Assembly: GCA_041918675.1 (NCBI GenBank)
Contig: JAYRVF010000008.1
Span: forward strand, 47,066-111,065
Length of the DNA stretch: 64,000 bases
Reading direction: 5' to 3'
Origin: SCUB01 sp041918675
GTDB taxonomy: Bacteria > Pseudomonadota > Alphaproteobacteria > Rhizobiales > Xanthobacteraceae
Positions 8,493 through 16,753 of this stretch are shown here, one piece after another. The translations under genes were made by a program, and so were the position numbers. Positions within the stretch are counted from its first letter, which is position 1; every line of letters starts with the position of its first letter. The notes under the pieces were generated by a model that saw only the letters and a program-made list of their open reading frames with translations, was not told the DNA's origin and ran no database searches.

Positions 8493-9659
8493 ATGCGCGC
8501 GATTGAACTGTTCGCGGGGGCCGGTGGGCTCGGCATCGGAATTAGCCAGGCTGGCTTCAAGCCAGCCCTCGTCGCCGAATGGGACCGCTGGTGCTGCGAT
8601 ACCATCCGGCGGAATCGCGCCCGGCGGGTCGCGCCTCTCGGCAAATGGCCCGAGCCGTTGGAAGGCGATGTACGGGATATCGATTTCTCCGCGTTCGAAA
8701 GCACGATTGAACTCGTTTCGGGTGGGCCGCCATGCCAGCCGTTTTCGCTCGGCGGGCGTCACCGGGGGCATTCCGACGGCCGCGACATGTGGCCCGAGGC
8801 GGTCAGGGTTGTTCGCCAAATCAGGCCGAAGGCCTTCATCTTCGAGAACGTGAAGGGTCTCACGCGCTCGGCGTTCGCGACGTATTTCAGTTACATCTAT
8901 CATCAGCTTTCGTACCCGAGCATCCCACGCGGCGCCGATCAATCATGGTCCGATCACCTCGCGCGCCTGCAGCGACATCACACCGGACGGCCGCCGAATT
9001 CGGAGGAGTACCGGGTCGTCTGCGCGGTCTTGAACGCGGCCGATTACGGCGTTCCGCAGAAACGCGAGCGCGTGGTGTTCGTGGGATTTCGCGCCGACCT
9101 CGGCGTCGAATGGTCGTTTCCCAAACCGACACATGATCTCGATAGTCTGCTGTGGGATCAATGTCGCGGCGGCGAGTATTGGGAGCGACATCGGATTCCG
9201 AGATCGCGCCGGACGCTCGACGCGAAGCTCCACGCGCGAGGCATGTCTCTCCTAATCAGACCCGCCGCGTCGCCGTGGAAGACGACGCGCGACGCGATCG
9301 GCGATCTGCCCGACCCCGAATCGAGCAAATCCGCAGCGGCCAAATATCTCAACCATGGCTTCCAGCCCGGCGCGCGCGCCTATCCTGGGCACACGGGTAG
9401 CCAATTGGACGAACCCGCGAAGACCTTGAAGGCGGGCGTTCATGGCGTGCCTGGCGGCGAGAATATGCTTGTTCGGGAGGATGGTCGTGTGCGCTATTTC
9501 ACCGTGAGGGAGAGCGCTCGCCTTCAGACATTCCCCGACAACTTCGCGATCAGCGGATCATGGTCGGAGGCGATGCGGCAGTTGGGCAACGCGGTTCCGG
9601 TCGGTCTCGCGCGGGTTCTGGCCAAGGACATCGCGCGGCATTTGAAGCCGAAGCGATGA
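8493..9659 (+). CDS. DNA (cytosine-5-)-methyltransferase of a type II system
   Basis: A 388-residue C5 methylase. Motif I is FAGAGGLGIG near the N-terminus (SAM binding), motif IV GGPPCQPFS holds the catalytic cysteine near residue 82, motif VI is ENVKGL, motif VIII QKRERVVFVG, and motif X QLGNAVPV closes the protein. The variable target-recognition region lies between motifs VIII and IX (about residues 210-320). Sequence specificity cannot be read directly; the neighbouring Eco29kI-like nuclease suggests CCGCGG, an inference. The start follows the vsr stop immediately and the last codons overlap the nuclease start as ATGA. Confidence 0.95.
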   Translation: MRAIELFAGAGGLGIGISQAGFKPALVAEWDRWCCDTIRRNRARRVAPLGKWPEPLEGDVRDIDFSAFESTIELVSGGPPCQPFSLGGRHRGHSDGRDMWPEAVRVVRQIRPKAFIFENVKGLTRSAFATYFSYIYHQLSYPSIPRGADQSWSDHLARLQRHHTGRPPNSEEYRVVCAVLNAADYGVPQKRERVVFVGFRADLGVEWSFPKPTHDLDSLLWDQCRGGEYWERHRIPRSRRTLDAKLHARGMSLLIRPAASPWKTTRDAIGDLPDPESSKSAAAKYLNHGFQPGARAYPGHTGSQLDEPAKTLKAGVHGVPGGENMLVREDGRVRYFTVRESARLQTFPDNFAISGSWSEAMRQLGNAVPVGLARVLAKDIARHLKPKR

Positions 9660-10312
9660 GCCAGGCGCCCTACAATCCGCTCGACAAGGTCAACCTCGCG
9701 CGAAGCATCGAGAGCGAGTTATTGGCGCGCGAACCCTCGCCGTTGGCGGAGGCGGATCGGATCTCGGGGGCCGGCGTCTACGCGATCTACTACACCGGCG
9801 ATTTCGCGCCATACGCGCCCATTTCCAATCCGCGATTTACAACGCCGATCTATGTTGGCAAGGCGATCCCGAAAGGGGGTCGCAAGGGCGGTCTATCGAT
9901 GGACGCCGCCAGCGGCCGCGCGCTCGCCGATCGCTTTCGTCAGCACGCCGCGTCGATCGATGAATCGACCAATCTCAAGCTCGCGGATTTCTTTGCCCGG
10001 TATTTGGTTGTCGATGATATTTGGATTCCGCTAGGGGAAAATATCCTGATCGATTCCTTCAAGCCGATCTGGAATCGCGCCGTCGACGGATTTGGAAACA
10101 AGGATCCCGGCGTCAGGCGCGCGGGGCAATTCAAATCGCCTTGGGACGTGCTGCATCCGGGTCGCCAATTCGCGGACAAACTTGCCGACGGCGGCTTGAC
10201 GAGGGAGTTCATGCTCGAACGGGTCGGCGATTACCTCGCGGGTCGGACGTTGAAGCGTTTCCCCAGGACGGTGCTTCGCGATCTGGAAGCGGCCGACATC
10301 GACGACACCTGA
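9656..10312 (+). CDS. GIY-YIG restriction endonuclease, Eco29kI family
   Basis: A 218-residue nuclease. The segment GVYAIYYTGDF (about residues 40-50), PIYVGKAIPKGGRKG, and RFRQHAASI correspond to the GIY-YIG core as arranged in Eco29kI, where YIYVGKA-type and an arginine/histidine helix form the active site; a glutamate in the ENILIDSFKPIWN segment and the asparagine fit the metal site. Eco29kI itself cuts CCGCGG; the same target here is inferred only from similarity. The start overlaps the methylase stop (ATGA), so nuclease expression is coupled to prior methylase translation. Codon usage is somewhat less GC-biased than neighbours, consistent with transfer of the cassette. Confidence 0.85.
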   Translation: MSQAPYNPLDKVNLARSIESELLAREPSPLAEADRISGAGVYAIYYTGDFAPYAPISNPRFTTPIYVGKAIPKGGRKGGLSMDAASGRALADRFRQHAASIDESTNLKLADFFARYLVVDDIWIPLGENILIDSFKPIWNRAVDGFGNKDPGVRRAGQFKSPWDVLHPGRQFADKLADGGLTREFMLERVGDYLAGRTLKRFPRTVLRDLEAADIDDT

Positions 10313-10351
10313 CGGGCCGCTGCGTCCTTCCGCGTGCCTTCGCCGCGCGCC

Positions 10352-10993
10352 TCACGGATAGAGCCGCGTTTTCGTCCAGGGCGCGCGCGGGTCGGCGCGT
10401 TCGAAGCGCACGCGGTCGTGCAGGCGGAAGGGGCGGTCGTGCCAGAACTCGATCGCCAGTGGAACGACGCGAAAGCCGCTCCAGCCCTCCGGCCGCGGCA
10501 CCTGGCCGACGAGAAACTTCGCCGCGTATTTCGCGATCGCCTGTTCGAAGGCGAAGCGGCTTTCGAGCGGCCGCGACTGGCGGCTCGCCCACGCTCCGAT
10601 CTGCGATTGGCGCGGGCGGGTGGCGAAATACTCGTCCGCCTCCGCCTCGCTCACCCGCTCGACCGGCCCGCGCACGCGCACCTGGCGGCGCAGCGACTTC
10701 CAGTGAAACACCAGCGCCGCCTTGGGCTGGCCTTCGAGCTCGCGGCCCTTGGCGCTGGCAAGGTGCGTGTAGAACACGAAGCCCGCGGCGTCGAAACCCT
10801 TGAGCAGGACCATGCGCGCGTCCGGCATGCCGCCGTCGTCGACGGTGGCGAGCGTCATGGCGTTGGCGTCGTTCTGCTCGCTCTTACCGGCGTCTTCGAA
10901 CCATATCGAAAACAGGCGTAGCGGGTCGTCGGCCTCGGTGAAATCACCACTCGTTAACCAGCTCGGGTGTTTGATGGGAGTGGTGTCGTTCAT
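10352..10993 (-). CDS. pdxH: Pyridoxamine 5'-phosphate oxidase
   Basis: A 213-residue FMN enzyme that oxidises pyridoxine/pyridoxamine phosphate to pyridoxal phosphate. Family marks are NAMTLATVDDGGMPDARMVLLKGFD (in two parts: the start of the FMN-binding barrel and RMVLLKG), FYTHLASAKGREL, FHWKSLRRQVRVRG, the SRQSRPLESR region, and the C-terminal WHDRPFRLHDRVRF plus the end RLYP. Length is as expected. The ATG at 10993 is preferred to the one at 11008, which adds five residues not usual for the family. The gene is divergent from the surface lipoprotein gene with very little space between them. Confidence 0.95.
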   Translation of the reverse strand: MNDTTPIKHPSWLTSGDFTEADDPLRLFSIWFEDAGKSEQNDANAMTLATVDDGGMPDARMVLLKGFDAAGFVFYTHLASAKGRELEGQPKAALVFHWKSLRRQVRVRGPVERVSEAEADEYFATRPRQSQIGAWASRQSRPLESRFAFEQAIAKYAAKFLVGQVPRPEGWSGFRVVPLAIEFWHDRPFRLHDRVRFERADPRAPWTKTRLYP

Positions 10994-11008
10994 GCTCGGA
11001 GTACCCAC

Positions 11009-11560
11009 TTGCAGGCATTTGGCTCAGGATCGGCGCGGCGCGAGGCCGTCCCCCGGGCAGGCCGCGCCTGTTATAGCGGAGCGAGCGGCAAGCGCCTACC
11101 GCGCGCAGCCGGTCGCGCCCTGGTCGCCGCGTGCCTGATCGTCGCCGCGCCCGGCCTCGGCGGATGCGCTTACCGGCTTGATTCGCTGTTCCGCGCGAGT
11201 TCGGATGATGGGCGGGAGACGACCGGCTCGATCCCGCAAGTGGTCAAGGCGACGCCCGTCGCCGAGCCGAGCGGCGATCCGGAGGCCGATTCCGATCTCG
11301 CCTATGCGCGCGCGGCCGCCGCCACCCAGATGGGCGACAGCGCCAAGGGCGGGGCCCAGCCCTGGGAAAATCCGCGTACCGGCGCGCGCGGCATGGTCAC
11401 CGCGCTCGCCGCGCCTTATGACGATCACGGCCAGAAATGCCGGAGTTTCCTAGCAAGCTATGTGCGCGGGCGCGCCGAGACCTGGCTGCAGGGCGAGGCC
11501 TGCGAATTCTCCGAAGGCAAGTGGGAGGTTCGCACCATGAGGCCGTGGAAACGGTCGTGA
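11009..11560 (+). CDS. RT0821/Lpp0805-family surface lipoprotein
   Basis: About 183 residues. After a basic leader comes a hydrophobic stretch (ALVAACLIVAAPGLGGCAY) ending in a lipobox cysteine. The C-terminal half (GQKCRSFLASYVRGRAET, then GEACEFSEGKWEV) is the RT0821-like surface-antigen domain common in alphaproteobacteria, with two cysteines. Its function is unknown. The start is doubtful: a TTG at 11009 has a GGAG seven bases upstream, whereas the first ATG (10967) lies inside the divergent pdxH gene. The end of the gene is clear. Confidence 0.72.
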   Translation: MQAFGSGSARREAVPRAGRACYSGASGKRLPRAAGRALVAACLIVAAPGLGGCAYRLDSLFRASSDDGRETTGSIPQVVKATPVAEPSGDPEADSDLAYARAAAATQMGDSAKGGAQPWENPRTGARGMVTALAAPYDDHGQKCRSFLASYVRGRAETWLQGEACEFSEGKWEVRTMRPWKRS

Positions 11561-11716
11561 TCCCTCGCCGGTCACCGAATTGGCCGTTGCAAAAATACCA
11601 CCCACCCCCCAGATGATAAGAGAACGCGCCGCCTGATTTGCCGCGAGGAACGCGGCGGCGGCGGATCAGCGGTCATTCAAGCGGGGCCGGCTCCGCCGGG
11701 AGGAGTGATTTCGACC

Positions 11717-12679
11717 ATGCGTGACCCCTATGAGGTGCTGGGGGTGCAGCGGAGCGCGAGCGCCGCCGACATCAAGGGCGCCTTCCGCAAGCTCGCCAAG
11801 AAACTGCATCCCGACGCCAACGCGAACGATCCGAAGGCGGCGGCGCGGTTCGCCGAGCTCAATTCGGCCTATGAGATCGTCGGCGACGAGGCCAAGCGCA
11901 AGCAGTTCGATCGCGGCGAGATCGACGCGGAGGGCAAGCCCCGTTTCCAGGGTTTCGAGGGGTTCGGCGGCGGGCGCGGCGGCCATGCGCGCGACGGCTT
12001 CGAGACCTTCACCTTCCGTTCCGGCGGCGGCCCGCGCGGCGGCGCCGGCTTCCAGGGCTTCGGCGGTATCGACGATATTCTCAAGGGCGTGTTCGGCGGC
12101 GGTCGCGGCGGCGCGCAGCAATTCGAATTCGAGGCGAGCCCTTTCGCTACGCAGACGCTGGACATTTCCGCGACGCTCGCCGTGACGCTGGAGGAAGCGG
12201 CCAAGGGCGCGGAAAAACGCGTTCGCCTGCCGACGGGCAAGGAACTCAAGGTCCGCATCCCGGTCGGCGTCGCCTCCGGCCAGCAGATTCGGCTGAAGGG
12301 GCAGGGGCAGGAAGTTCCCGGACATCGCCCCGGCGACGCGCTGATCACGGTGACGGTCGCGCCGCACCGCTTCTTTCGCGTCGAGGGCAACGATCTGCGC
12401 ATCGACCTGCCGATCACGCTGGACGAGGCCGTGCTCGGGGCCAAGGTGCGCGTGCCGACGCTCGACGGCGCGGTCGAACTGTCGATCCCGAAGAACACGT
12501 CGAGCGGACGAACCTTCCGCCTCAAGGGCAAGGGCATCGGCAAGGACAAGGCCACCACCGGCGATCTTCTGGCCACGGTCCGCATCGCGCTGCCGGATGG
12601 CGCCGACGCCGAGCTCGAGGCGCTGATGGAGCGCTGGCGCGCGGCCAAGCACTATCATCCGCGCCACGAGATGGAGTGA
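11717..12679 (+). CDS. J-domain co-chaperone, CbpA-like (type II DnaJ)
   Basis: A 320-residue DnaJ-class protein. Residues 1-65 are the J domain with the HPD triad (KKLHPDAN) that stimulates the Hsp70 ATPase. A Gly/Phe-rich linker covers about 75-140 (FQGFEGFGGGRGG-type repeats). Two beta-rich C-terminal substrate-binding domains follow; the zinc finger of true DnaJ is missing, so this is the CbpA class. The ATG at 11717 is used because the GTG at 11705 touches the GGAGGAG sequence that would be its ribosome site. It has no obvious operon partner. Confidence 0.92.
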   Translation: MRDPYEVLGVQRSASAADIKGAFRKLAKKLHPDANANDPKAAARFAELNSAYEIVGDEAKRKQFDRGEIDAEGKPRFQGFEGFGGGRGGHARDGFETFTFRSGGGPRGGAGFQGFGGIDDILKGVFGGGRGGAQQFEFEASPFATQTLDISATLAVTLEEAAKGAEKRVRLPTGKELKVRIPVGVASGQQIRLKGQGQEVPGHRPGDALITVTVAPHRFFRVEGNDLRIDLPITLDEAVLGAKVRVPTLDGAVELSIPKNTSSGRTFRLKGKGIGKDKATTGDLLATVRIALPDGADAELEALMERWRAAKHYHPRHEME

Positions 12680-12717
12680 GGCGAGTGGCGTGACGCGCGC
12701 CGCCGACGCGCGGCGTT

Positions 12718-13473
12718 TCAGCGTTCGATCTGGTCGTGGATGAGCCCGGCCACTTGTTGCAACTGCTCGCGCCGGCCCGATCCGCTCACCACATAGCCGA
12801 CGCCGTTGTCGACCCAGAACAGCGCGCCCTCCCGCGCCTCGGCAGCGTAACGCATCCGCGTGTTGGCGGTCGCCGTGCGCGCGCTGTAGAGCGTCACGCG
12901 CTCGCCCGCCTGCGTCTCGTACATCAGGAACGCGGCCGGCACGCCGGGGCCGGGCAGCAGTCGCCCGCCGACGAGCTTCAGCCCGAGCGCGTCGAGGTCG
13001 GGCGCGCGCACCTCGTAGCCGAGCCGCTTGGACAGCCACTGCACCAGATGCGCGCGTTCGGCGGCTGGCACCTCGACCGGATGACGCGCCTCGACCACGT
13101 AGAGGCGGTGGGCGCCGAGCGCCTCGCTGGTGAATACGCGCTCGCCTTGCGCCATGCCCGCGACGCCATGGGCGATCCATCCCGCCGCGCCGCCGATGAT
13201 GAAGGCCAGCGCCGCCGCGATCGCCGCCATGCGCCAGCGCGCGGGCGCGGCGAGGTGGGAAAGCATCAGCCGCGCGGGCACCGGCTCGTCGATCACGCCG
13301 CCGAAGCGCGCGCGCGCGGCCCGCGCTTGCGCGCGCCATGCGGCGACCTTGTCGGCATCGCCGGGATGGGCGGCCAGCCAAGCCTCCACCGCCGCGCGAC
13401 GTTCGTCGGGCAATTCGCCATCGACGAAGGCGTGCAGCTCGTCCTCGGTCACCGGCATATTCGGTTCGCTCAT
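12718..13473 (-). CDS. Anti-sigma factor, single-pass membrane protein
   Basis: A 251-residue protein. The N-terminal 60 residues (TEDELHAFVDGELPDERRAAVEAWL) are typical of anti-sigma factors that bind an ECF sigma in the cytoplasm, but the H-x3-C-x2-C zinc motif is absent. One transmembrane helix spans about residues 82-105, followed by a periplasmic domain of about 145 residues. It lies 30 bases downstream of the ECF sigma gene on the same strand, the usual sigma/anti-sigma arrangement, so the two most likely form one operon in which this protein holds the sigma factor inactive until an envelope signal appears. Confidence 0.85.
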   Translation of the reverse strand: MSEPNMPVTEDELHAFVDGELPDERRAAVEAWLAAHPGDADKVAAWRAQARAARARFGGVIDEPVPARLMLSHLAAPARWRMAAIAAALAFIIGGAAGWIAHGVAGMAQGERVFTSEALGAHRLYVVEARHPVEVPAAERAHLVQWLSKRLGYEVRAPDLDALGLKLVGGRLLPGPGVPAAFLMYETQAGERVTLYSARTATANTRMRYAAEAREGALFWVDNGVGYVVSGSGRREQLQQVAGLIHDQIER

Positions 13474-13503
13474 TTCACGTCGTCCTTCGCCTTGCTCGGT
13501 CTC

Positions 13504-13998
13504 TCACTTCACCTGACGAAGCCGAGGCCGCTCGCCGTCGAGAAAGTCCTTCACCTGCGCGCGCGCCCGCGCGATGCGCGACATTACCGTGCCGATCGGA
13601 ACGCCCTGGACGTCGGCCACGTCGCGATAGGAAAGGCCCTCCAGCACCACGAGCAGCAAGGCCTCCCGCTGTTGCTCGTCGAGCAGGGAAAGCGCCCGCG
13701 CGATGTCGCGCCCCTCGGCGGCGGTACCATGATCGCCGCCCGCGGTATCCTCGACCGGCACGAGCACCGGCCGGCGGGCCGCCGCGCGCCGGCGGTTGCG
13801 GTCGAGATTGGTCAGGATGGTGTAGAGCCAGTTGCGCAGGCTGCCGCCATGGAAAAGATGTTCCGAGCGCAGCGCGCGCACCAGCGTATCCTGCACCAGA
13901 TCGTCGGCGCTCTCGCGCTCGCGCGTCAACGCGCGGGCGTAGCGGCGAAGCGCCGGCACCAGTTCCTCAAGATCGCGCCGGAACGCCGCGCTTCTCAT
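13504..13998 (-). CDS. ECF-type RNA polymerase sigma factor
   Basis: A 164-residue sigma-70 family protein with region 2 (LVPALRRYARALTRERESADDLVQDTLVRAL, in two blocks, with the DDLVQDT core) and region 4 (LLVVLEGLSYRDVADVQGVP, GTVMSRIARARAQ). Region 3 is missing, as in ECF sigmas. The start at 13998 is preceded by GGAGGAGCG, a near-perfect ribosome site that belongs to a tandem repeat array. The partner anti-sigma follows. Its regulon is unknown; ECF operons are usually autoregulated, but no promoter was recognised in 14069-14400. Confidence 0.93.
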   Translation of the reverse strand: MRSAAFRRDLEELVPALRRYARALTRERESADDLVQDTLVRALRSEHLFHGGSLRNWLYTILTNLDRNRRRAAARRPVLVPVEDTAGGDHGTAAEGRDIARALSLLDEQQREALLLVVLEGLSYRDVADVQGVPIGTVMSRIARARAQVKDFLDGERPRLRQVK

Positions 13999-14068
13999 CG
14001 CTCCTCCAAGGCCGCTCCTCCAAGGCTGCTCATCCAAGGCCGGTCCTCCAAGGCCGGCCCTTCCAGAG
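13999..14068. repeat. Five 14-base tandem repeats carrying Shine-Dalgarno-like cores
   Basis: Consecutive units: CGCTCCTCCAAGGC twice exactly (13999-14012, 14013-14026), TGCTCATCCAAGGC (14027-14040), CGGTCCTCCAAGGC (14041-14054) and a diverged CGGCCCTTCCAGAG (14055-14068). On the minus strand the first unit supplies the GGAGG ribosome site of the ECF sigma gene, and two further units repeat it. Slippage here would change the leader of the sigma mRNA. Confidence 0.85.
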
Positions 14069-14403
14069 CCGGTCGGGTCCGCGCGATCCGCCGCCGCGTC
14101 GCATGCGTTTCGCGGGGGCGCGGCCGATACCGCTCCACGCAATATGATCAACACCGCCGCCGCGCCTTCTATTCCGCGAGGCGCTGCCCGGGGACACGCG
14201 CGCGAGGGCCGGGGCCTCCTTGAAGCAGGCCAGCCCCTATGCCATTAGAGGCGTTCGCCGCGTTTTCCGCAACATCGCGCGGAGGGCGCCGAGACGACCG
14301 ATTGGGTGAATTAGACTACTGATTCAACGATATTTTTGAGACCCGCGGCGATGGTGGAAGGCGCGACCGGACGACTTCGCGCGCGGGCGAATGAGGGGCT
14401 GTG

Positions 14404-15222
14404 ATGACGCGGGAAACGGGGCTGATGCGCGGCAAGCGTGGCATCATCTTTGGCGTGGCGAATGCGCGCTCGATCGCGTGGGGCATCGCCAAGGCCCTTC
14501 ACGCGCAAGGCGCCGAGATCGCCCTGACCTGGCAAGGCGACGCGCTGAAGAAGCGGGTCGAGCCGCTCGCGGCCGAGATCGACGCGCTGATGCTCACCCA
14601 TTGCGACGTGTCCGACCCGGCCACGATCGACGCCGCTTTCGAGGTCGCGCGGGCGAAATGGGGCACGATCGATTTCGTCGTTCATGCCATCGCCTTTTCG
14701 GACAAGGATGAACTCGACGGCCGTTATGTCGATACCACCCAGGCGAATTTCTCCAGCACCATGGTCATCAGCTGCTATTCGCTGACCGCGATCGCGCAGC
14801 GCGCCGAGAAGATGATGCCGAACGGCGGTTCGATCGTGACGCTGACCTATTACGGCGCGGAGAAGTGGATGCCGCATTACAACGTCATGGGCGTGGCCAA
14901 GGCCGCGCTCGAGGCGTCGGTGCGCTATCTCGCCGCCGATCTCGGCGAAAAGAATATCCGCGTCAACGCGATCTCGGCCGGGCCGATCAAGACGCTGGCG
15001 GCCTCCGGCGTCGGCGACTTCCGCTACATCCTCAAATGGAACGAGTACAACGCGCCGCTGCGGCGCACGGTCAGCATCGAGGAAGTCGGCGAGAGCGCGC
15101 TCTATCTGCTGTCCGATTTCGCGCGCGGCGTCACCGGCGAAATTCTCCATGTCGACGCGGGCTACCACATCGTCGGCATGAAGCACCCCGACGCGCCCGA
15201 TATCGGCAAGGTGCGGGAGTAA
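14404..15222 (+). CDS. fabI: Enoyl-[acyl-carrier-protein] reductase (NADH)
   Basis: A 272-residue short-chain dehydrogenase-fold enzyme that catalyses the last reduction of each fatty-acid elongation round. It has the FabI-type cofactor region GVANARSIAWGIAKAL, the HAIAFSDKDEL loop, and the active-site pattern Y-x6-K (HYNVMGVAKAALE), with AISAGPIKTLAASG as the substrate-binding loop. Length is standard. GTG (14401) and ATG (14404) are adjacent; ATG is preferred with GAGGGG upstream. The upstream 14155-14400 stretch presumably contains its promoter and that of the divergent sigma gene, but I see no clear consensus. Confidence 0.95.
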   Translation: MTRETGLMRGKRGIIFGVANARSIAWGIAKALHAQGAEIALTWQGDALKKRVEPLAAEIDALMLTHCDVSDPATIDAAFEVARAKWGTIDFVVHAIAFSDKDELDGRYVDTTQANFSSTMVISCYSLTAIAQRAEKMMPNGGSIVTLTYYGAEKWMPHYNVMGVAKAALEASVRYLAADLGEKNIRVNAISAGPIKTLAASGVGDFRYILKWNEYNAPLRRTVSIEEVGESALYLLSDFARGVTGEILHVDAGYHIVGMKHPDAPDIGKVRE

Positions 15223-15295
15223 CGCGCGATCCGCGCGGGCCGACTTTCCGCCCGCGCGCGCTCATTCTCGCTCAACCTTGCGGCCAGAATCGCCT

Positions 15296-15715
15296 TCACT
15301 TGCTCGGAGGCTTCTTGACCACGGGGATCACGATCTCCTGGTTCTTCTTGGCTTCGGCGTCCTTTTTCGCCTGAATCTCCTTCTTCTTTTCCTTGGCCCA
15401 TTCTTGTTGCTTCCGGAGCCGCTCCTCGGCTTCCTGCTGCTCCTTTTGGGCTTTCTTCATCCCGGAATATTCCTTGATCGCCGTCCCGAGCTTGGTGCCG
15501 GCGTCCCATGCTTCGTTGATCATGGGAGGCAGATTTTCCTTGGTCGTATTCGTCTTGGTGGAACTCGCCTTGCCGGTTGATGGGGATTGCGCGTGAACGG
15601 CCGCCAAGCCGCCGAACCCGATTCCGACGACACCGACAAACGTCACCAGTTTCGAGCCGATCGTCTTATATTTGCGATGATGACCGCTTTCACGAGACAG
15701 GTGCTGCTGGCGCAT
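15296..15715 (-). CDS. Exported Lys/Glu-rich coiled-coil protein, unknown
   Basis: A 139-residue protein I do not recognise. It begins with a basic leader and a hydrophobic segment (KLVTFVGVVGIGFGGLAAVHA) that looks like a signal peptide cut after VHAQ, followed by a Ser/Thr-rich spacer. Residues from about 85 to 128 are highly charged (KKAQKEQQEAEERLRKQQEW and on) and should form an alpha-helical coiled coil, ending VVKKPPSK. The start is chosen from the strong ribosome site AGAGGAG eight bases before ATG 15715. It is convergent with fabI and divergent from the two small secreted genes that follow. Confidence 0.65.
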   Translation of the reverse strand: MRQQHLSRESGHHRKYKTIGSKLVTFVGVVGIGFGGLAAVHAQSPSTGKASSTKTNTTKENLPPMINEAWDAGTKLGTAIKEYSGMKKAQKEQQEAEERLRKQQEWAKEKKKEIQAKKDAEAKKNQEIVIPVVKKPPSK

Positions 15716-15912
15716 CGCTACGTCTCCTCTTTGTTGAATCCCGCATGCGATATGCGGAATTTGACTTGTTGGATCACTCATCGTCGCAGCTATGCGTTGA
15801 CGCGCATCAGTGCAAGAGAAGCGCCGAAGCGTCATTCTTATCGATGACATTCCGCGCGCGATTGCTGGAAAATAGCGATGTTGCTTTGACGCGCGCCATG
15901 GAGGAAGACGCG

Positions 15913-16233
15913 ATGAGTGGATCGTTGAAGAAAGGCATTGGTGCGTTGATCGCGATCATGATCGCGAGCGCGGCGTTGGCAGCTGTCTCGGCGACGCGCG
16001 CCAGCGCGGCCGATTGCTTGCGGATGACCGTTTCGGCCGAGGGCGCGACGGTGATGTGGAACAAGCTCGATGAAGGCAAGGCATCGGCCATTTCCGCTTG
16101 GGAAGCCGAGGCGCTCAAGCGCGCTGGCGCCGCCTACGCCTCCTGGTCGCGGGCGCAGTCGACGAATGTGAGCTGCAATCTCGTGACCAAGGGAACGTCG
16201 CGCTGCAAGGCGGTCGGAACGCCATGCAAATAG
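15913..16233 (+). CDS. Small secreted protein with four cysteines, unknown
   Basis: A 106-residue protein with a signal peptide (LIAIMIASAALAAVSATRASAAD, read in parts). The mature part of about 70 residues contains four cysteines (DCLRM, SCNLV, RCKAV, PCK) and a central Trp-containing helix-like segment (AISAWEAEALKRAGAAYASW). The start at 15913 follows GGAGGAAG. Its end overlaps the next gene by ten bases, so both are cotranscribed. No family was recognised; four cysteines in an exported protein suggest two disulfide bonds. Confidence 0.68.
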   Translation: MSGSLKKGIGALIAIMIASAALAAVSATRASAADCLRMTVSAEGATVMWNKLDEGKASAISAWEAEALKRAGAAYASWSRAQSTNVSCNLVTKGTSRCKAVGTPCK

Positions 16234-16538
16234 GGCGAACGAGGCGGTTGCCCGCGCGCGTCGCCGCGCTTGTTGTCCTGATCGGGTGCGCGATGCTGGC
16301 GGCGTCGCTGATGGCGGCGCCGAACGCCCACGCGCGCATGAATCGGATCGAGTACGGCGAATGCACCTATGCGTGCGACGCGATGCGCCGGCGCTGCTTT
16401 GAGAAATCCGTCAAGCTCGACGGGGCGGCCGCGTGCGATATCGAACACCGGAATTGCCGGGACCGATGCGAACGCGAGCGCGACAAGGACGGCAAGCCGG
16501 AAAAGCCATTCCCACCCCAGAAGCCTCCGATCAGATAG
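16224..16538 (+). CDS. Small secreted cysteine-rich protein, unknown
   Basis: A 104-residue protein with a signal peptide (VAALVVLIGCAMLAASLMAA, then AHA). The mature 65 residues contain six cysteines in a CTYAC...RRCF...CDIEHRNCRDRC pattern, a spacing like a helical hairpin with disulfide staples, and a Lys/Pro-rich end. It starts inside the previous gene, with GGAAC as a weak ribosome site, indicating translational coupling. No family was recognised. The pair resembles short periplasmic disulfide-bonded proteins of Rhizobiales, but no function can be assigned. Confidence 0.65.
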   Translation: MQIGRTRRLPARVAALVVLIGCAMLAASLMAAPNAHARMNRIEYGECTYACDAMRRRCFEKSVKLDGAAACDIEHRNCRDRCERERDKDGKPEKPFPPQKPPIR

Positions 16539-16753
16539 ATCGGATCGCGCGGCTGGCTTGATCTGGCGTCGGCGTGCGTCGCGCGGGCGCTTGGGCTGAC
16601 ACCGATTCGCGGTCCGTCCTCCGGATCGGCCGGCGGTCGGGACGCGCAAGCCGCCTGGACCGCCGACCAGCCGAGGGATCGCGCCGGCCCCCGCGCGCAT
16701 TCGCCATTTGACCCCCACGGCGCGGCTTGTTACTTCCAGGCGAGAGCGGTCAC

